From Bog-756 sp963769765 (GTDB taxonomy: Bacteria; Actinomycetota; Acidimicrobiia; Acidimicrobiales; RAAP-2), in assembly GCA_963769765.1 (NCBI GenBank), contig CAVYNA010000004.1, positions 1-64,000 of the forward strand: a DNA stretch of 64,000 nucleotides, in the 5' to 3' direction. The position numbers and the translations under genes are program-made. Below are positions 33,249-41,626 of this stretch, in pieces. A model generated the notes under the pieces. That model worked only from the letters and a program-made list of their open reading frames with translations. It was not told where the DNA came from and searched no databases. Within the stretch, counting starts at the first letter, position 1; each line of letters starts with the position of its first letter.

Positions 33249-33781
33249 GCCTCGAGACCCTCTGGGCCGGCTGGCGGAGCGCGTACGTGACCGCGCCGCA
33301 CCACGCGGATGAAGCGGTGTCCGACGACGTTCGGCCCGACGTCGGCGACGATCCCGCCCGGTGCGTCTTCTGCCGCCTCGCCGCGAGCGGACCTCCCGCG
33401 CCCGACACCGGCGTGCTCTGGTCCGGCGCCCACGCGTTCGCCGTCCTCAACGCCTATCCGTACACGACCGGTCATCTGATGGTCGTGGCCCGCCGTCACG
33501 TCGCGTCCCTCGCCGAGCTGTCGGACGAGGAGCACGCCGAGCTCTGGTACGGGCTGCGCAGCGCCGAGGCGGCGCTCGGGACCGCCTACCGTCCCGACGG
33601 GATCAATCTCGGGGCCAATCTTGGTCGGGCCGCCGGCGCGGGGATCCCGCGCCACCTCCATCTGCATGCGGTGCCACGGTGGTTCGGTGACACCAACTTC
33701 ATGACGTCCGTCGCGGGCGCCCGCGTGCTGCCCGAAGCGCTGACCGCGACCTGGGAGCGACTCGCCGCCGCGTGGGCATAG
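33245..33781 (+). CDS. HIT-family nucleotide phosphorylase/hydrolase
   Basis: A 178-residue protein starting at GTG 33245 (overlap with thrS). It has a CVFC zinc-type motif (about 39-42), NAYPYTTGHLMVVARRHV and the histidine triad HLHLHAVPRW. Actinobacterial homologues beside thrS are diadenosine tetraphosphate phosphorylases (Rv2613c type). It probably degrades Ap4A made by synthetase side reactions, which fits its coupling to thrS. Confidence 0.9.
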   Translation: MSLETLWAGWRSAYVTAPHHADEAVSDDVRPDVGDDPARCVFCRLAASGPPAPDTGVLWSGAHAFAVLNAYPYTTGHLMVVARRHVASLAELSDEEHAELWYGLRSAEAALGTAYRPDGINLGANLGRAAGAGIPRHLHLHAVPRWFGDTNFMTSVAGARVLPEALTATWERLAAAWA

Positions 33782-33871
33782 TGCCGGTGCGACCGGCGGA
33801 ATCGAATCGCCCGGGCCGGTGTTGCCCGCGGCGACGGGTGACACGCGCCGTCGAGAGACTGAGAGGTTGAG

Positions 33872-34324
33872 ATGCAGGTCAAAGAGCTCGGGCACCTGGT
33901 GCTCTACGTGCGGAACCTCGAGCGTTCCGCCCAGTTCTACGGCGACGTGCTCGGTTGGAAGCCGGTCTTCCCCGACGGCCTCGGATTCCCAGCGGCGGCG
34001 TTCTCGTCCGGACGGACCCATCACGAGCTGTTGCTGATCGAGGTCGGCGAGGACGCTGCCCCCCAGCCGAGCGGGCGCCGGCTCGGGCTGTACCACATCG
34101 GGCTCAAGGTCGGCGACACGGACGACGAGCTGCGCGAGGCGCACGCCCGGATCGCCGAGGCCGGGGCCACCATCGTGGGGACGAGTGACCACACGGTGAC
34201 CCACAGCCTCTACATCCTCGATCCCGACGGCAACGAGATCGAGCTCTACATCGACGTCCCCGGTGTCGACTGGAGGAAGGACCCGGCCCTGGTCATGGCC
34301 CCGATCCGACCGCTCGTCCTCTGA
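33872..34324 (+). CDS. VOC-family (glyoxalase/extradiol dioxygenase fold) protein
   Basis: A 150-residue protein with two betaalphabetabetabeta modules. Putative metal ligands: His8 (LGHLVLYV), Glu in HHELLLIEV, His in LYHIGLKV and Glu in NEIELYID. The LDPDGNEIELY ending is typical of glyoxalase I and ring-cleaving dioxygenases. The substrate is unknown. The ATG at 33872 has GAGAGG upstream. It sits between the HIT and pgsA genes, where mycobacteria have none, so it is an insertion relative to that order. Confidence 0.88.
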   Translation: MQVKELGHLVLYVRNLERSAQFYGDVLGWKPVFPDGLGFPAAAFSSGRTHHELLLIEVGEDAAPQPSGRRLGLYHIGLKVGDTDDELREAHARIAEAGATIVGTSDHTVTHSLYILDPDGNEIELYIDVPGVDWRKDPALVMAPIRPLVL

Positions 34325-34422
34325 GTCGGCGGTCCGCGTCCCCAAAGGGGGACGAGCCGCGCGGGCCCGGCCACGCGGGGTGGCAGATGGTAGGGTGGGG
34401 GGACCCTTTTGGAGGAAGCGGC

Positions 34423-35193
34423 ATGTTCGACGGGCGCTGGCGCGAGACGGTCGATCGAGGGACCGGTCCGCTCGGTCGCAAGCTGCAGCACCTCGGGATC
34501 TCAGCCGACGTGCTGACCGCGACCGGGCTCATCTGTGCCGCGGCGACCGCGGTCGCCGTGGGCACCGGCCACCTCCATCTCGCGATCCTCCTGCTCATCC
34601 TCACCGGGCTCAACGACCTGCTCGACGGTCCGGTGGCCAAGGCGTCGGGGACGTCGTCGGTGCGAGGGGCGTTCTTCGACTCGGTGACGGACCGGGTCTC
34701 CGACGCGCTGATCCTCGGCGGGGTCGCCTGGTACCTGGTGGACGCCCATCCCGGCCATCTCGTGTTGTTGCCGTTCGGGGTGCTCGCCGCGACGTCCCTG
34801 ATCTCCTACCAGCGGGCCAAGGCGGAGTCGCTCGGGATCTCGGCCAAGGGCGGGCTGATGGAGCGCGCCGAGCGGATGATCCTGCTCGGCGTCGGCTTCA
34901 TCGCCGCGTCGTTCCTCGTGCCGGTGCTCTGGTTGATGCTGGTGCTCACACTGGCGACCGCCATCGGAAGGTTCGTGAAGGTCTGGCAGCTCGCAGAGGC
35001 GCCGTCCCCCGCCACATCCGTCCGCCGGCACCGCCGCCCACCACGCGCCTCGCGGACCGACCGGCGATCGGCCTCGCCCTCCCGTTGGCGCGCCCGTCGA
35101 CAAGGAGAGCTCGCCAGCCGGTCGGGTCGGGCGTGGAGGGCCCGTCACGCGCGCCAAGGCCACCGCCAACGTGCCGGTCGCCGGCACGTCTGA
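34423..35193 (+). CDS. pgsA: CDP-alcohol phosphatidyltransferase, phosphatidylinositol-phosphate synthase-like
   Basis: A 256-residue membrane enzyme starting at ATG 34423 (GGAGG upstream). The CDP-alcohol signature reads LLDGPVAKASGTSSVRGAF followed by FDSVTDRVSD, so the aspartates are present but the usual AR is AK. Several hydrophobic helices follow (about 85-195), then a basic C-terminal tail of about 55 residues. In mycobacteria the gene at this position makes phosphatidylinositol phosphate, the base of PIMs. The Arg/Ser-rich tail is unlike the family and may be disordered. Confidence 0.87.
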   Translation: MFDGRWRETVDRGTGPLGRKLQHLGISADVLTATGLICAAATAVAVGTGHLHLAILLLILTGLNDLLDGPVAKASGTSSVRGAFFDSVTDRVSDALILGGVAWYLVDAHPGHLVLLPFGVLAATSLISYQRAKAESLGISAKGGLMERAERMILLGVGFIAASFLVPVLWLMLVLTLATAIGRFVKVWQLAEAPSPATSVRRHRRPPRASRTDRRSASPSRWRARRQGELASRSGRAWRARHARQGHRQRAGRRHV

Positions 35194-35232
35194 GCTGCAG
35201 CCTGCGCCCGCACCGGTCCGCAGTGTGACCGG

Positions 35233-36132
35233 GTGATCACGGGTCGAGCGCTCGTCCGCACCTATTCGGTACTCGCGCGCTGCCTCGCCGCGCTCCCCGA
35301 GCCGGTGGCCCTGGCAACGGCAGGGCTGGTCGGAGACGCGCTCTTCCACCTCCGCCACGAGCAGCGGGACATGATCTCGAACAACCTGCGTCGGGTCGTC
35401 GGAGCGGACTCCGCCGACGCGGCGGTGATGGAGCGGTGGTCACGGCGCGCGTTTCGGGCGTACGCTCGGTACTGGGTCGAAGGGGCGCGACTCGGGACCA
35501 CGCCCCCCCGCGAGGTGGTGCAACGGACCGTGGTCGACGGTATGCACCACCTGGCGGAGGGGATGGCGCTCGGCAAGGGCGTCGTCATGGCACTACCGCA
35601 CATTGGGAGCTGGGAGTATGGAGGGGCATTTCTGGCCGCGCAGGGCATTCCGATGACGTCGGTCGCCGAGCGCCTCGAGCCGCCCGAGCTCTTCGACTTC
35701 TTCGTTGCACAACGCGCTGCGATGGGGCTCACCATCGTGCCGCTGGGCCCGGGCTCGGGGAGCCAGCTCCTCGCGACGCTCCGAGGAGGAGGACTGGTCG
35801 GACTGCTCTGCGACCGGGACATCGAGAGCACCGGCATCGACGTCGAGTTCTTCGGCGAGAAGACGACCATGCCCGCGGGGCCCGCGACGCTCGCATTGCG
35901 GACCGGCGCGACCTTGGTGACCGGTGTGGTCTACAGCGGACCCGGACGGGACCATCGGGCCGTGATCGGGCCGCCGCTCGACACGTCACGCCGGGGCACG
36001 CTCCGCTCCGACGTCGCACGCCTGACCCAGCAGATCGCCGTCCGCTTCGAGGACTACATCCGGCGTGCCCCCGAGCAGTGGCACGTCTTCCAGCCGCTGT
36101 GGACCGTGGACCGCGAGGCGGCCGTCTCGTGA
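35233..36132 (+). CDS. LpxL-type acyltransferase, PatA-like PIM acyltransferase
   Basis: A 299-residue protein of the HtrB/LpxL lysophospholipid acyltransferase family, starting at GTG 35233. The catalytic His/Glu motif is HIGSWEYGG (H-x4-E), followed by GLVGLLCDRDIESTGIDVEFFG and MPAGPATLALRTGA. In mycobacteria the gene between pgsA and pimA (PatA) acylates the mannose of PIM. The position and family make that the likely role here. The next gene overlaps its stop (GTGA). Confidence 0.88.
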   Translation: MITGRALVRTYSVLARCLAALPEPVALATAGLVGDALFHLRHEQRDMISNNLRRVVGADSADAAVMERWSRRAFRAYARYWVEGARLGTTPPREVVQRTVVDGMHHLAEGMALGKGVVMALPHIGSWEYGGAFLAAQGIPMTSVAERLEPPELFDFFVAQRAAMGLTIVPLGPGSGSQLLATLRGGGLVGLLCDRDIESTGIDVEFFGEKTTMPAGPATLALRTGATLVTGVVYSGPGRDHRAVIGPPLDTSRRGTLRSDVARLTQQIAVRFEDYIRRAPEQWHVFQPLWTVDREAAVS

Positions 36133-37991
36133 CCAGGTTCGAACACCGTCCGGTCGGGAGCGCTCCCGAGCCCGAGCCGATCGGGGGTGCGGGACGGGGT
36201 GAAGGCCGCAAGGGGCAGACCGGGTCCACGTCGCAGCAGGTGCCCGAGCTCGACGGGCGCGACCGCCACGGAGCGTCGGGACGCCCGAGCTTCCACACGC
36301 GCTCGGAGCACGACTCGGACGTGGTGGCGGTCCTCGACGCCGAGGGACGGCTGCGGTTCGTGAGCGCGTCGGCAGAACGCGTCTTCGGCTTCGACGCGAG
36401 CCGTGCCGTCGGCCTCGACGCGCTCGAGCTCTTCGAGCCGGGCGACGCGGACCAGGTGCGCCTGCTCTTCAAGGAGCTGGTTGCGGGTCGCCGGCTGTCG
36501 GTCTCGCTCGAGCTCGAGACCGTCACCGCCGACGGGCGGAGGATCGACCTCGACCTGTTCGCGGTGAACCACCTCGACGATCCGATCCGGGGCGTCGTGG
36601 TCAACGTGCGCGACGTGACGGAGCAGAAGCGGCTCGAGCGGAGCATCCGCGAGGAGGACCTGCGACAGGCGATCGTCATCGACTCCCTCGCCGACGCAGT
36701 CATGATGGTCGACGTCGACGGCACCATCGTGCGGGTCAACGAAGCCTTCGAGATCATGTTCGAGACGCCCCGTGTCCAGCTGGTCGGCACGTCGCTTGCC
36801 GACGCACGGGCACGCGCCGAGGTCGCGGGCTTCGAGCTCGTCACCGCCGACGCAACGCCCCTCGGGGACGACGTCGACCCCCTCGCCCGGGCGTTGCGCA
36901 CGGGCCGACGGATCACCGGGCTCGTGATCGGGGTCCGCCTCCGCTGGAACGAGCCGAGGACGTGGGTGCAGCTCAACTCCCAGCCGATCCGCGACATGGA
37001 TGGCCAGGTGACCGGCGCGGTCATCTCGATCGTCGACGTGACCGGGGCCCGCGAGTCCGACCGCGAGCTCCGTCGTGAGGAGCAGTTCCTCCAGGTGCTC
37101 CTCGACACCCTCGACGAAGGGATCCTCGCCTGTGACGCCGACGGCAGGATCACGGTCTTCAACCCCTCCGCGCGGCGGCTGCACGGGCTGGCGGACGATG
37201 TCGACCCCATCGGGACGATCCCCTCGACCACTGGCATGCGACGCCTCGACGGCAGCCCGGTCGAGCGGGGCGAGCACCCACTCGACCTGGCCATGACCGG
37301 CGAGCGGGTCTCCGACCTCGAAGTGATCCTCGAGTCGGAGAACGGGGAGCAGCGCAAGGTGAGCGTCAACGGACAGGCCCTGGTCGACGAGGACGACTGC
37401 AGGCTCGGCGCAGTGGTGGCGATGCACGACGTCACCGAGCAGAAGCTCAACGAGGAGCGCCTCGCCGAGCTCGCCCTCCGCGATCCGTTGACCGGACTGG
37501 CCAACCGGACCCTCCTCGCCGAACGGCTCCAACAGGCGATCGACGGGCTGGCGAGCCAGGTGCCGTCTGGCTCCGGCGAGTCCAGTCTGGGCATCGCCGT
37601 GTTCCTGCTCGATCTCGACGAGTTCAAGGAGATCAACGACGAGCTCGGCCACGACGTGGGCGACGACATGCTCATCGCGGTGGCCCGGCGCCTGGCGGCG
37701 ATCGTCCGGCCGTCCGACACGGTCGCCCGGCTCGGCGGAGACGAGTTCGTGGTGGTGTGCGACATCGAGAGCGGGGAGGGCGAGATGGTCCGCATCGGGG
37801 AGCGCATCTCCGCCGCGCTCGCCCGGCCGTACCGCATCGACGGCCGCACCCTGACGGCACTCGCGTCGGTCGGCGGTGTCTACGTCGACAACCCCGAAAC
37901 GGACCCGTCGAAGCTCTTGAGCCGGGCCGACGACGCGATGTACGGCGTCAAGTGGAGCAGACGGCGAGATCGCCGCTCCATGACCGACTGA
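36129..37991 (+). CDS. PAS-PAS-PAS-GGDEF diguanylate cyclase
   Basis: A 620-residue cytoplasmic signalling protein starting at GTG 36129. Three PAS-like domains (about 62-160, 185-295 and 312-430) each end in a VxDVTEQK or DVTG joint. The GGDEF domain (about 445-612) has DPLTGLANRTLL, DLDEFKEINDELGHDVGD and the intact active motif RLGGDEFVVV, with an RPSD inhibitory site five residues upstream, so it should make c-di-GMP and be feedback controlled. There is no EAL domain. It is translationally coupled to the acyltransferase gene and sits just before pimA. Confidence 0.93.
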   Translation: MTRFEHRPVGSAPEPEPIGGAGRGEGRKGQTGSTSQQVPELDGRDRHGASGRPSFHTRSEHDSDVVAVLDAEGRLRFVSASAERVFGFDASRAVGLDALELFEPGDADQVRLLFKELVAGRRLSVSLELETVTADGRRIDLDLFAVNHLDDPIRGVVVNVRDVTEQKRLERSIREEDLRQAIVIDSLADAVMMVDVDGTIVRVNEAFEIMFETPRVQLVGTSLADARARAEVAGFELVTADATPLGDDVDPLARALRTGRRITGLVIGVRLRWNEPRTWVQLNSQPIRDMDGQVTGAVISIVDVTGARESDRELRREEQFLQVLLDTLDEGILACDADGRITVFNPSARRLHGLADDVDPIGTIPSTTGMRRLDGSPVERGEHPLDLAMTGERVSDLEVILESENGEQRKVSVNGQALVDEDDCRLGAVVAMHDVTEQKLNEERLAELALRDPLTGLANRTLLAERLQQAIDGLASQVPSGSGESSLGIAVFLLDLDEFKEINDELGHDVGDDMLIAVARRLAAIVRPSDTVARLGGDEFVVVCDIESGEGEMVRIGERISAALARPYRIDGRTLTALASVGGVYVDNPETDPSKLLSRADDAMYGVKWSRRRDRRSMTD

Positions 37992-37995
37992 CGAC

Positions 37996-39192
37996 GTGGC
38001 GGCACCCGCGGGGTCGGGCCCACCCCTGCGCGTCGCCCAGGTCTGCCCCTACAGCCTCTCCCGGCCGGGCGGGGTGCAGGGCCAGGCCACCGGCCTCGCC
38101 CGGGCGCTCGTGGCGCGGGGCCACGCGGTCTCGGTCTTCGCGCCGCTGGACGACCCGCGGGACGCACCCGACGGGGTCGACCTGGTCGCGTGCGGGCACT
38201 CGGTCGCCCTCCCGGCCAACGGCTCGGTGGCGCCAGTCTCGTGGTCGGTGCCCGCGCTCCGTCGGGCGCTGCATGCGCTGCGCGCCGGCGCCTACGACGT
38301 CGTCCACCTGCACGAGCCGTTCGCGCCGGGGCTCTCCTACGGCCTGCTCGCGTCCAGCCGTCGGCCGCCGATGGTGGCCACCTTCCACCGGAGCGGCGGG
38401 AGCGCCCTCTACTCGATCGCGCGCCCGCTGACCGCCCGCATCGCCGATCGGCTCGCGGTCCGGTGCGCGGTCTCCGAGGCGGCGGCGACCACCGCCCGCA
38501 CCGCGTTGGGCGGTTCCTACGAGATCCTCTTCAACGGCGTCGAGGTCGAGCGCTACCGCACCGCCGACCCGTGGCCGACGGACCGCGCCGCCGTGCTCTT
38601 CCTCGGCCGTCATGAGCACCGGAAGGGGCTCGACGTCCTGCTCGAAGCCTTCGAGCGGCTGGTGGCGGACCGTCGATCCGAGCTCGGTGACGCCGCGGAC
38701 CTGCCGGAGCTGTGGATCGCGGGCGACGGACCGGAGACGGCCCGGTTGCGCGGCGCCCATCCCGACTCGCCCGAGGTGCACTGGCTCGGCGTCCTCGACG
38801 AGGCGTCCAAGGCGCGCCGGCTTGCCGGGGCGACGGTCGTGTGCGCGCCGTCCAGGTCGGGCGAGTCGTTCGGCATCGTCCTGCTCGAGGGGATGGCCGC
38901 GTCGACCGTGGTCGTCGCCAGCGACCTCGAGGGGTACCGCGCCGCCTCGGGCGGCCATGCGGTCCTCGTCCCCGCCGGCGACCCCGTGCGGCTCGCCGAA
39001 ACGCTCACCGGCGTGTTGGAGGGCCGGCTCGCGAGGTCCGAGCGCGCCCCCACCGGTCCGGACGAGCGGGACGACGGGCGTGCCCGTTGGCTGGCGGCGG
39101 CCGCTCGCCGGGCCGACGCCTGGTCGATCGACGTGCTGGCCGCGCGGTACGAGGAGTGCTACCGGACGGTGTTGGCGAAAGAGCGCGCCTGA
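37996..39192 (+). CDS. pimA: GT4 glycosyltransferase, PimA-like mannosyltransferase
   Basis: A 398-residue GT-B enzyme starting at GTG 37996, four bases after the cyclase stop. The N-terminal PYSLSRPGGVQGQATGLARAL matches the PimA donor/acceptor entry loop, VVHLHEPFAPGLSY and ATFHRSGGSALY match acceptor sites, and the E-x7-E motif is ESFGIVLLEGMA. It probably transfers mannose from GDP-mannose to phosphatidylinositol. Its position two genes after the PatA-like gene supports this. The C-terminal 40 residues are Arg-rich. Confidence 0.9.
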   Translation: MAAPAGSGPPLRVAQVCPYSLSRPGGVQGQATGLARALVARGHAVSVFAPLDDPRDAPDGVDLVACGHSVALPANGSVAPVSWSVPALRRALHALRAGAYDVVHLHEPFAPGLSYGLLASSRRPPMVATFHRSGGSALYSIARPLTARIADRLAVRCAVSEAAATTARTALGGSYEILFNGVEVERYRTADPWPTDRAAVLFLGRHEHRKGLDVLLEAFERLVADRRSELGDAADLPELWIAGDGPETARLRGAHPDSPEVHWLGVLDEASKARRLAGATVVCAPSRSGESFGIVLLEGMAASTVVVASDLEGYRAASGGHAVLVPAGDPVRLAETLTGVLEGRLARSERAPTGPDERDDGRARWLAAAARRADAWSIDVLAARYEECYRTVLAKERA

Positions 39193-39214
39193 GCGGTCCT
39201 ACACTGCCTCCACG

Positions 39215-40300
39215 ATGAGCAACGCAGCCCGGCCGCCCGATCGGCCTCGTGGTGCCACCGGTGGAGGCCCCAACGCACGTCGCGGGAGCGGCCGTGGAGG
39301 TGGCTCGGGGCAGCGTCCGCCGAGCGGGGCGCCGTCGGCGCGTCGGCGGTCGGGATCGGGATCGGGATCGGGAGCCGGCGCTGGTCGCGGGGCCGGGTCG
39401 TCTCCAGCGCGCGACGTCGAAGGAGGGGAGCCGGGCGGTCCTGCGCCGTCCCGACCGGATGGCGCCGCACGTCCTGACAGCCCCCGCGCCGACCGCGAGG
39501 CAGCCGCGGCGCACGCCAACCGCGGAAGGGCGCGACGACTCGCCCTCCTCCCCGGACTCGTGCTCGGAGTGCTGATCGGCGGCGGGCTCGCCGCCGCAGG
39601 GTTGTTCATCGAGGGGTTCGTCGCATTCGTCGTCTTGACGGTCGCGACCTGGGCTGCGCTCTGGTGGGCCGCGCCCGCCGTGGTCCTTCGGTCACTGCGC
39701 GCGCAGCCCAGCCTGGCGGTCGACGATCCCCGACTCCACAATCTGGTCGACGGGCTGTGCGCGACCATGGGCCTGCCGCGACCGGCGCTCTGTCTCGTCG
39801 ACTCGCCGGTTCCGAACGCACTCTCGGTCGGTCGCGACCCGCAGACCGCGTCCGTCGTGGTGACGACAGGGCTCGCCGAGTCGCTCTCCCTGGTCGAGCT
39901 CGAAGGCGTGCTCGCGCACGAGCTGGTCCACGTGAAGCGTGCGGACTCGACGATCGGCGGGGTCGCCGTGCTCGTGGCCTACCCGGTCTCCATCGTCCGC
40001 GGGACCCGGCGCGGGGCCGAGGTCGTCCACGGATTGGTGGGACGCGGGCGCGAGTACTCGGCGGACCAGCGGGCCGCCGACGTGGTCCGGTACCCGCCGG
40101 GCATCGGCGCCGCCCTCGACGCGATGGCGGCGCACGACGGTGGCGCCTCCGCCTGGCCGCCCGTGGCTGGGCGCGCGGCCGCACTCACCCGGTGGCTCTG
40201 GGTCGACCCGATGGCCGGCGAGGCACCCGAGCCGGCCGACGGCGATCTCGACGACACGAGGGTCCGGGCAGCCGCGCTGGCGTTGCGCTCGACCGGCTGA
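39215..40300 (+). CDS. M48-family membrane metalloprotease (HtpX-like)
   Basis: A 361-residue protein starting at ATG 39215. The first 110 residues are Gly/Ser/Arg-rich and disordered. Two transmembrane helices follow (about 117-160). The protease part has LVDSPVPNALSVGRDP, the zinc motif HELVH (EGVLAHELVHVKRAD) and the third ligand Glu in GREYSADQRAAD. HtpX-type proteases degrade damaged membrane proteins. The stop lies inside an inverted repeat shared with the convergent marR gene. Confidence 0.9.
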   Translation: MSNAARPPDRPRGATGGGPNARRGSGRGGGSGQRPPSGAPSARRRSGSGSGSGAGAGRGAGSSPARDVEGGEPGGPAPSRPDGAARPDSPRADREAAAAHANRGRARRLALLPGLVLGVLIGGGLAAAGLFIEGFVAFVVLTVATWAALWWAAPAVVLRSLRAQPSLAVDDPRLHNLVDGLCATMGLPRPALCLVDSPVPNALSVGRDPQTASVVVTTGLAESLSLVELEGVLAHELVHVKRADSTIGGVAVLVAYPVSIVRGTRRGAEVVHGLVGRGREYSADQRAADVVRYPPGIGAALDAMAAHDGGASAWPPVAGRAAALTRWLWVDPMAGEAPEPADGDLDDTRVRAAALALRSTG

Positions 40301-40325
40301 GCGGGTCGTGCCGGCTCAGCCGGTC
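40291..40325. terminator. bidirectional terminator, 12-base inverted repeat over both stops
   Basis: GACCGGCTGAGC (40291-40302) and GCTCAGCCGGTC (40314-40325) are perfect reverse complements around 11 bases. The M48 stop (40298-40300) and the MarR stop (40316-40318) each lie in one arm. The repeat could terminate both convergent genes, though ribosomes reaching the stops would cover part of it. Confidence 0.65.
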
Positions 40326-40852
40326 GACGGACAACCGTCGTCGACGGTCGGGCAGCCCTCGTCGTCGACGACCACCCCGTCGTGCGCGTTCTCGTCCGCG
40401 ACGTGATCGCGGAGCCGGCGGAGGAGCCCTGCGAGCTGCACCTCTTCATCCGGGGTGAACACCCGACGGAGGACCTGCTCGACGAGGGCGACGTGCCCGG
40501 GCATCGCCGCGGCCATGAGCTCCCGCCCGGCGGTGGTCAAGACGGCGAAGGCGCCGCGGCGGTCCTCGGGACAGGCTCGTCGGTCGACGAGGCCCTGTTC
40601 GCGGAGCCGGTCGACCGCACGGGTGAGCCCGCTCGGGGTCAAGGAGGTCTGCGCGGCAAGCTCGCTCATCCGGAGCTCGTGGCCGGGCGTGCGCGCGAGG
40701 CGGATCAGCACGTCGAGGGACTGGCTGGAGAGCGCCCACTCCGAGGCGGTGCGCCGTTCGAGGAGGCGTCGCAGCCCGGCCGCGGACTCGAAGAGGAGCC
40801 CGACGGTGGTGAGTCGCTCGTCGCCCTCGACCTTCTGGTGTGCCGTCGTCAT
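40316..40852 (-). CDS. MarR-family transcriptional regulator
   Basis: A 178-residue winged-helix regulator. The pattern LRMSELAAQTSLTPSGLTRAVDRLREQGLVDRRACPEDRRGAFAVLT, split as recognition helix (LTPSGLTRAVDRLREQGLV) and wing (CPEDRRGAFAVLT), is typical MarR. It starts at ATG 40852. The last 18 residues are acidic with two Cys (EGCPTVDDGCP), which could be redox-sensitive but are outside the core. It diverges from the yceI-like gene over a strong inverted repeat and is probably the repressor of both. Confidence 0.93.
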   Translation of the reverse strand: MTTAHQKVEGDERLTTVGLLFESAAGLRRLLERRTASEWALSSQSLDVLIRLARTPGHELRMSELAAQTSLTPSGLTRAVDRLREQGLVDRRACPEDRRGAFAVLTTAGRELMAAAMPGHVALVEQVLRRVFTPDEEVQLAGLLRRLRDHVADENAHDGVVVDDEGCPTVDDGCPSTG

Positions 40853-40890
40853 GTCTCCGAGTCTACCGGGTCCCGTCGGGTGCTTGCGGA

Positions 40891-40915
40891 TGCAACTAAA
40901 TGTGCTATAGTTGCA
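40891..40915. promoter_or_regulatory. MarR-type operator, TGCAACTA-N9-TAGTTGCA
   Basis: A perfect eight-base inverted repeat, TGCAACTA (40891-40898) and TAGTTGCA (40908-40915), lies in the AT-rich gap between the divergent marR and yceI-like genes. MarR-family operators are inverted repeats of this kind placed over the promoter. TATAGT (40906-40911) is a good -10 element toward yceI and falls within it. Confidence 0.75.
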
Positions 40916-40971
40916 GACACAAGGAAATTTCGGCCGGCAAGGGTCGGGCCGAACAGCACCGAGGAGACGAG

Positions 40972-41553
40972 ATGGCAGAACAGACGGCAGTGGCAGCACG
41001 GACGGTCAACGGAGTCGAGTATCCGGCCGTCGGGACCTACGCACTGGACGTGTCCCACACCAGGGTCGGGTTCGCCGTACGGCACATGGCGGTCTCGAAA
41101 GTGCGGGGCAGCTTCAAGGCCTTCGAGGGGACCCTCGAGCTCGCCGAGGATCCCACCGATTCGAGGGTCGAGGTCACGATCGACGCCACGAGCGTCGAGA
41201 CCAACGACGAGAACCGGGACAACCACCTGCGGACGAACGACTTCTTCGACGTGGCCAACCACCCGAGCTGGACCTTCGTCAGCACGGCGATCCGATCCGG
41301 GTCGCCGACCTCGTGGAAGGTCGACGGCGACCTCACCATTCGGGGCGTGACGAGGCCGGTGACGCTCGACGTCGAGCTCGAGGGCGTCGTCCAGGACCCC
41401 TACGGCAACCACCGCGTGGGCTTCAGCGCCCGGACCTCGATCAACCGCGAGGACTTCGACGTGTCGTTCAACGCGGTGATGGAGGCGGGTGGCGTGGTCG
41501 TCGCGAAGAAGGTCGATATCGAGATCGAGGCCGAGGCCGTCCTCCAGTCCTGA
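40972..41553 (+). CDS. YceI-family lipocalin-like protein
   Basis: A 193-residue YceI-fold protein. It shows VGTYALDVSHTRVGFAVRHM, VRGSFKAFEGTLEL, the conserved NDENRDNHLRTNDFFDVANHP and a final VGFSARTSINREDFDVSFNA. The barrel binds isoprenoid or amphiphilic ligands. No signal peptide is present, so it is cytoplasmic. The ATG at 40972 has GAGGAG upstream. It is under the MarR-type operator. Confidence 0.93.
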   Translation: MAEQTAVAARTVNGVEYPAVGTYALDVSHTRVGFAVRHMAVSKVRGSFKAFEGTLELAEDPTDSRVEVTIDATSVETNDENRDNHLRTNDFFDVANHPSWTFVSTAIRSGSPTSWKVDGDLTIRGVTRPVTLDVELEGVVQDPYGNHRVGFSARTSINREDFDVSFNAVMEAGGVVVAKKVDIEIEAEAVLQS

Positions 41554-41626
41554 CGGCACCGCGGTCGCCGGCGGCATCGCCTGCACCTCGGGCCGTGCCG
41601 CCGGGACCGGGGGGTAGGATGGATCG

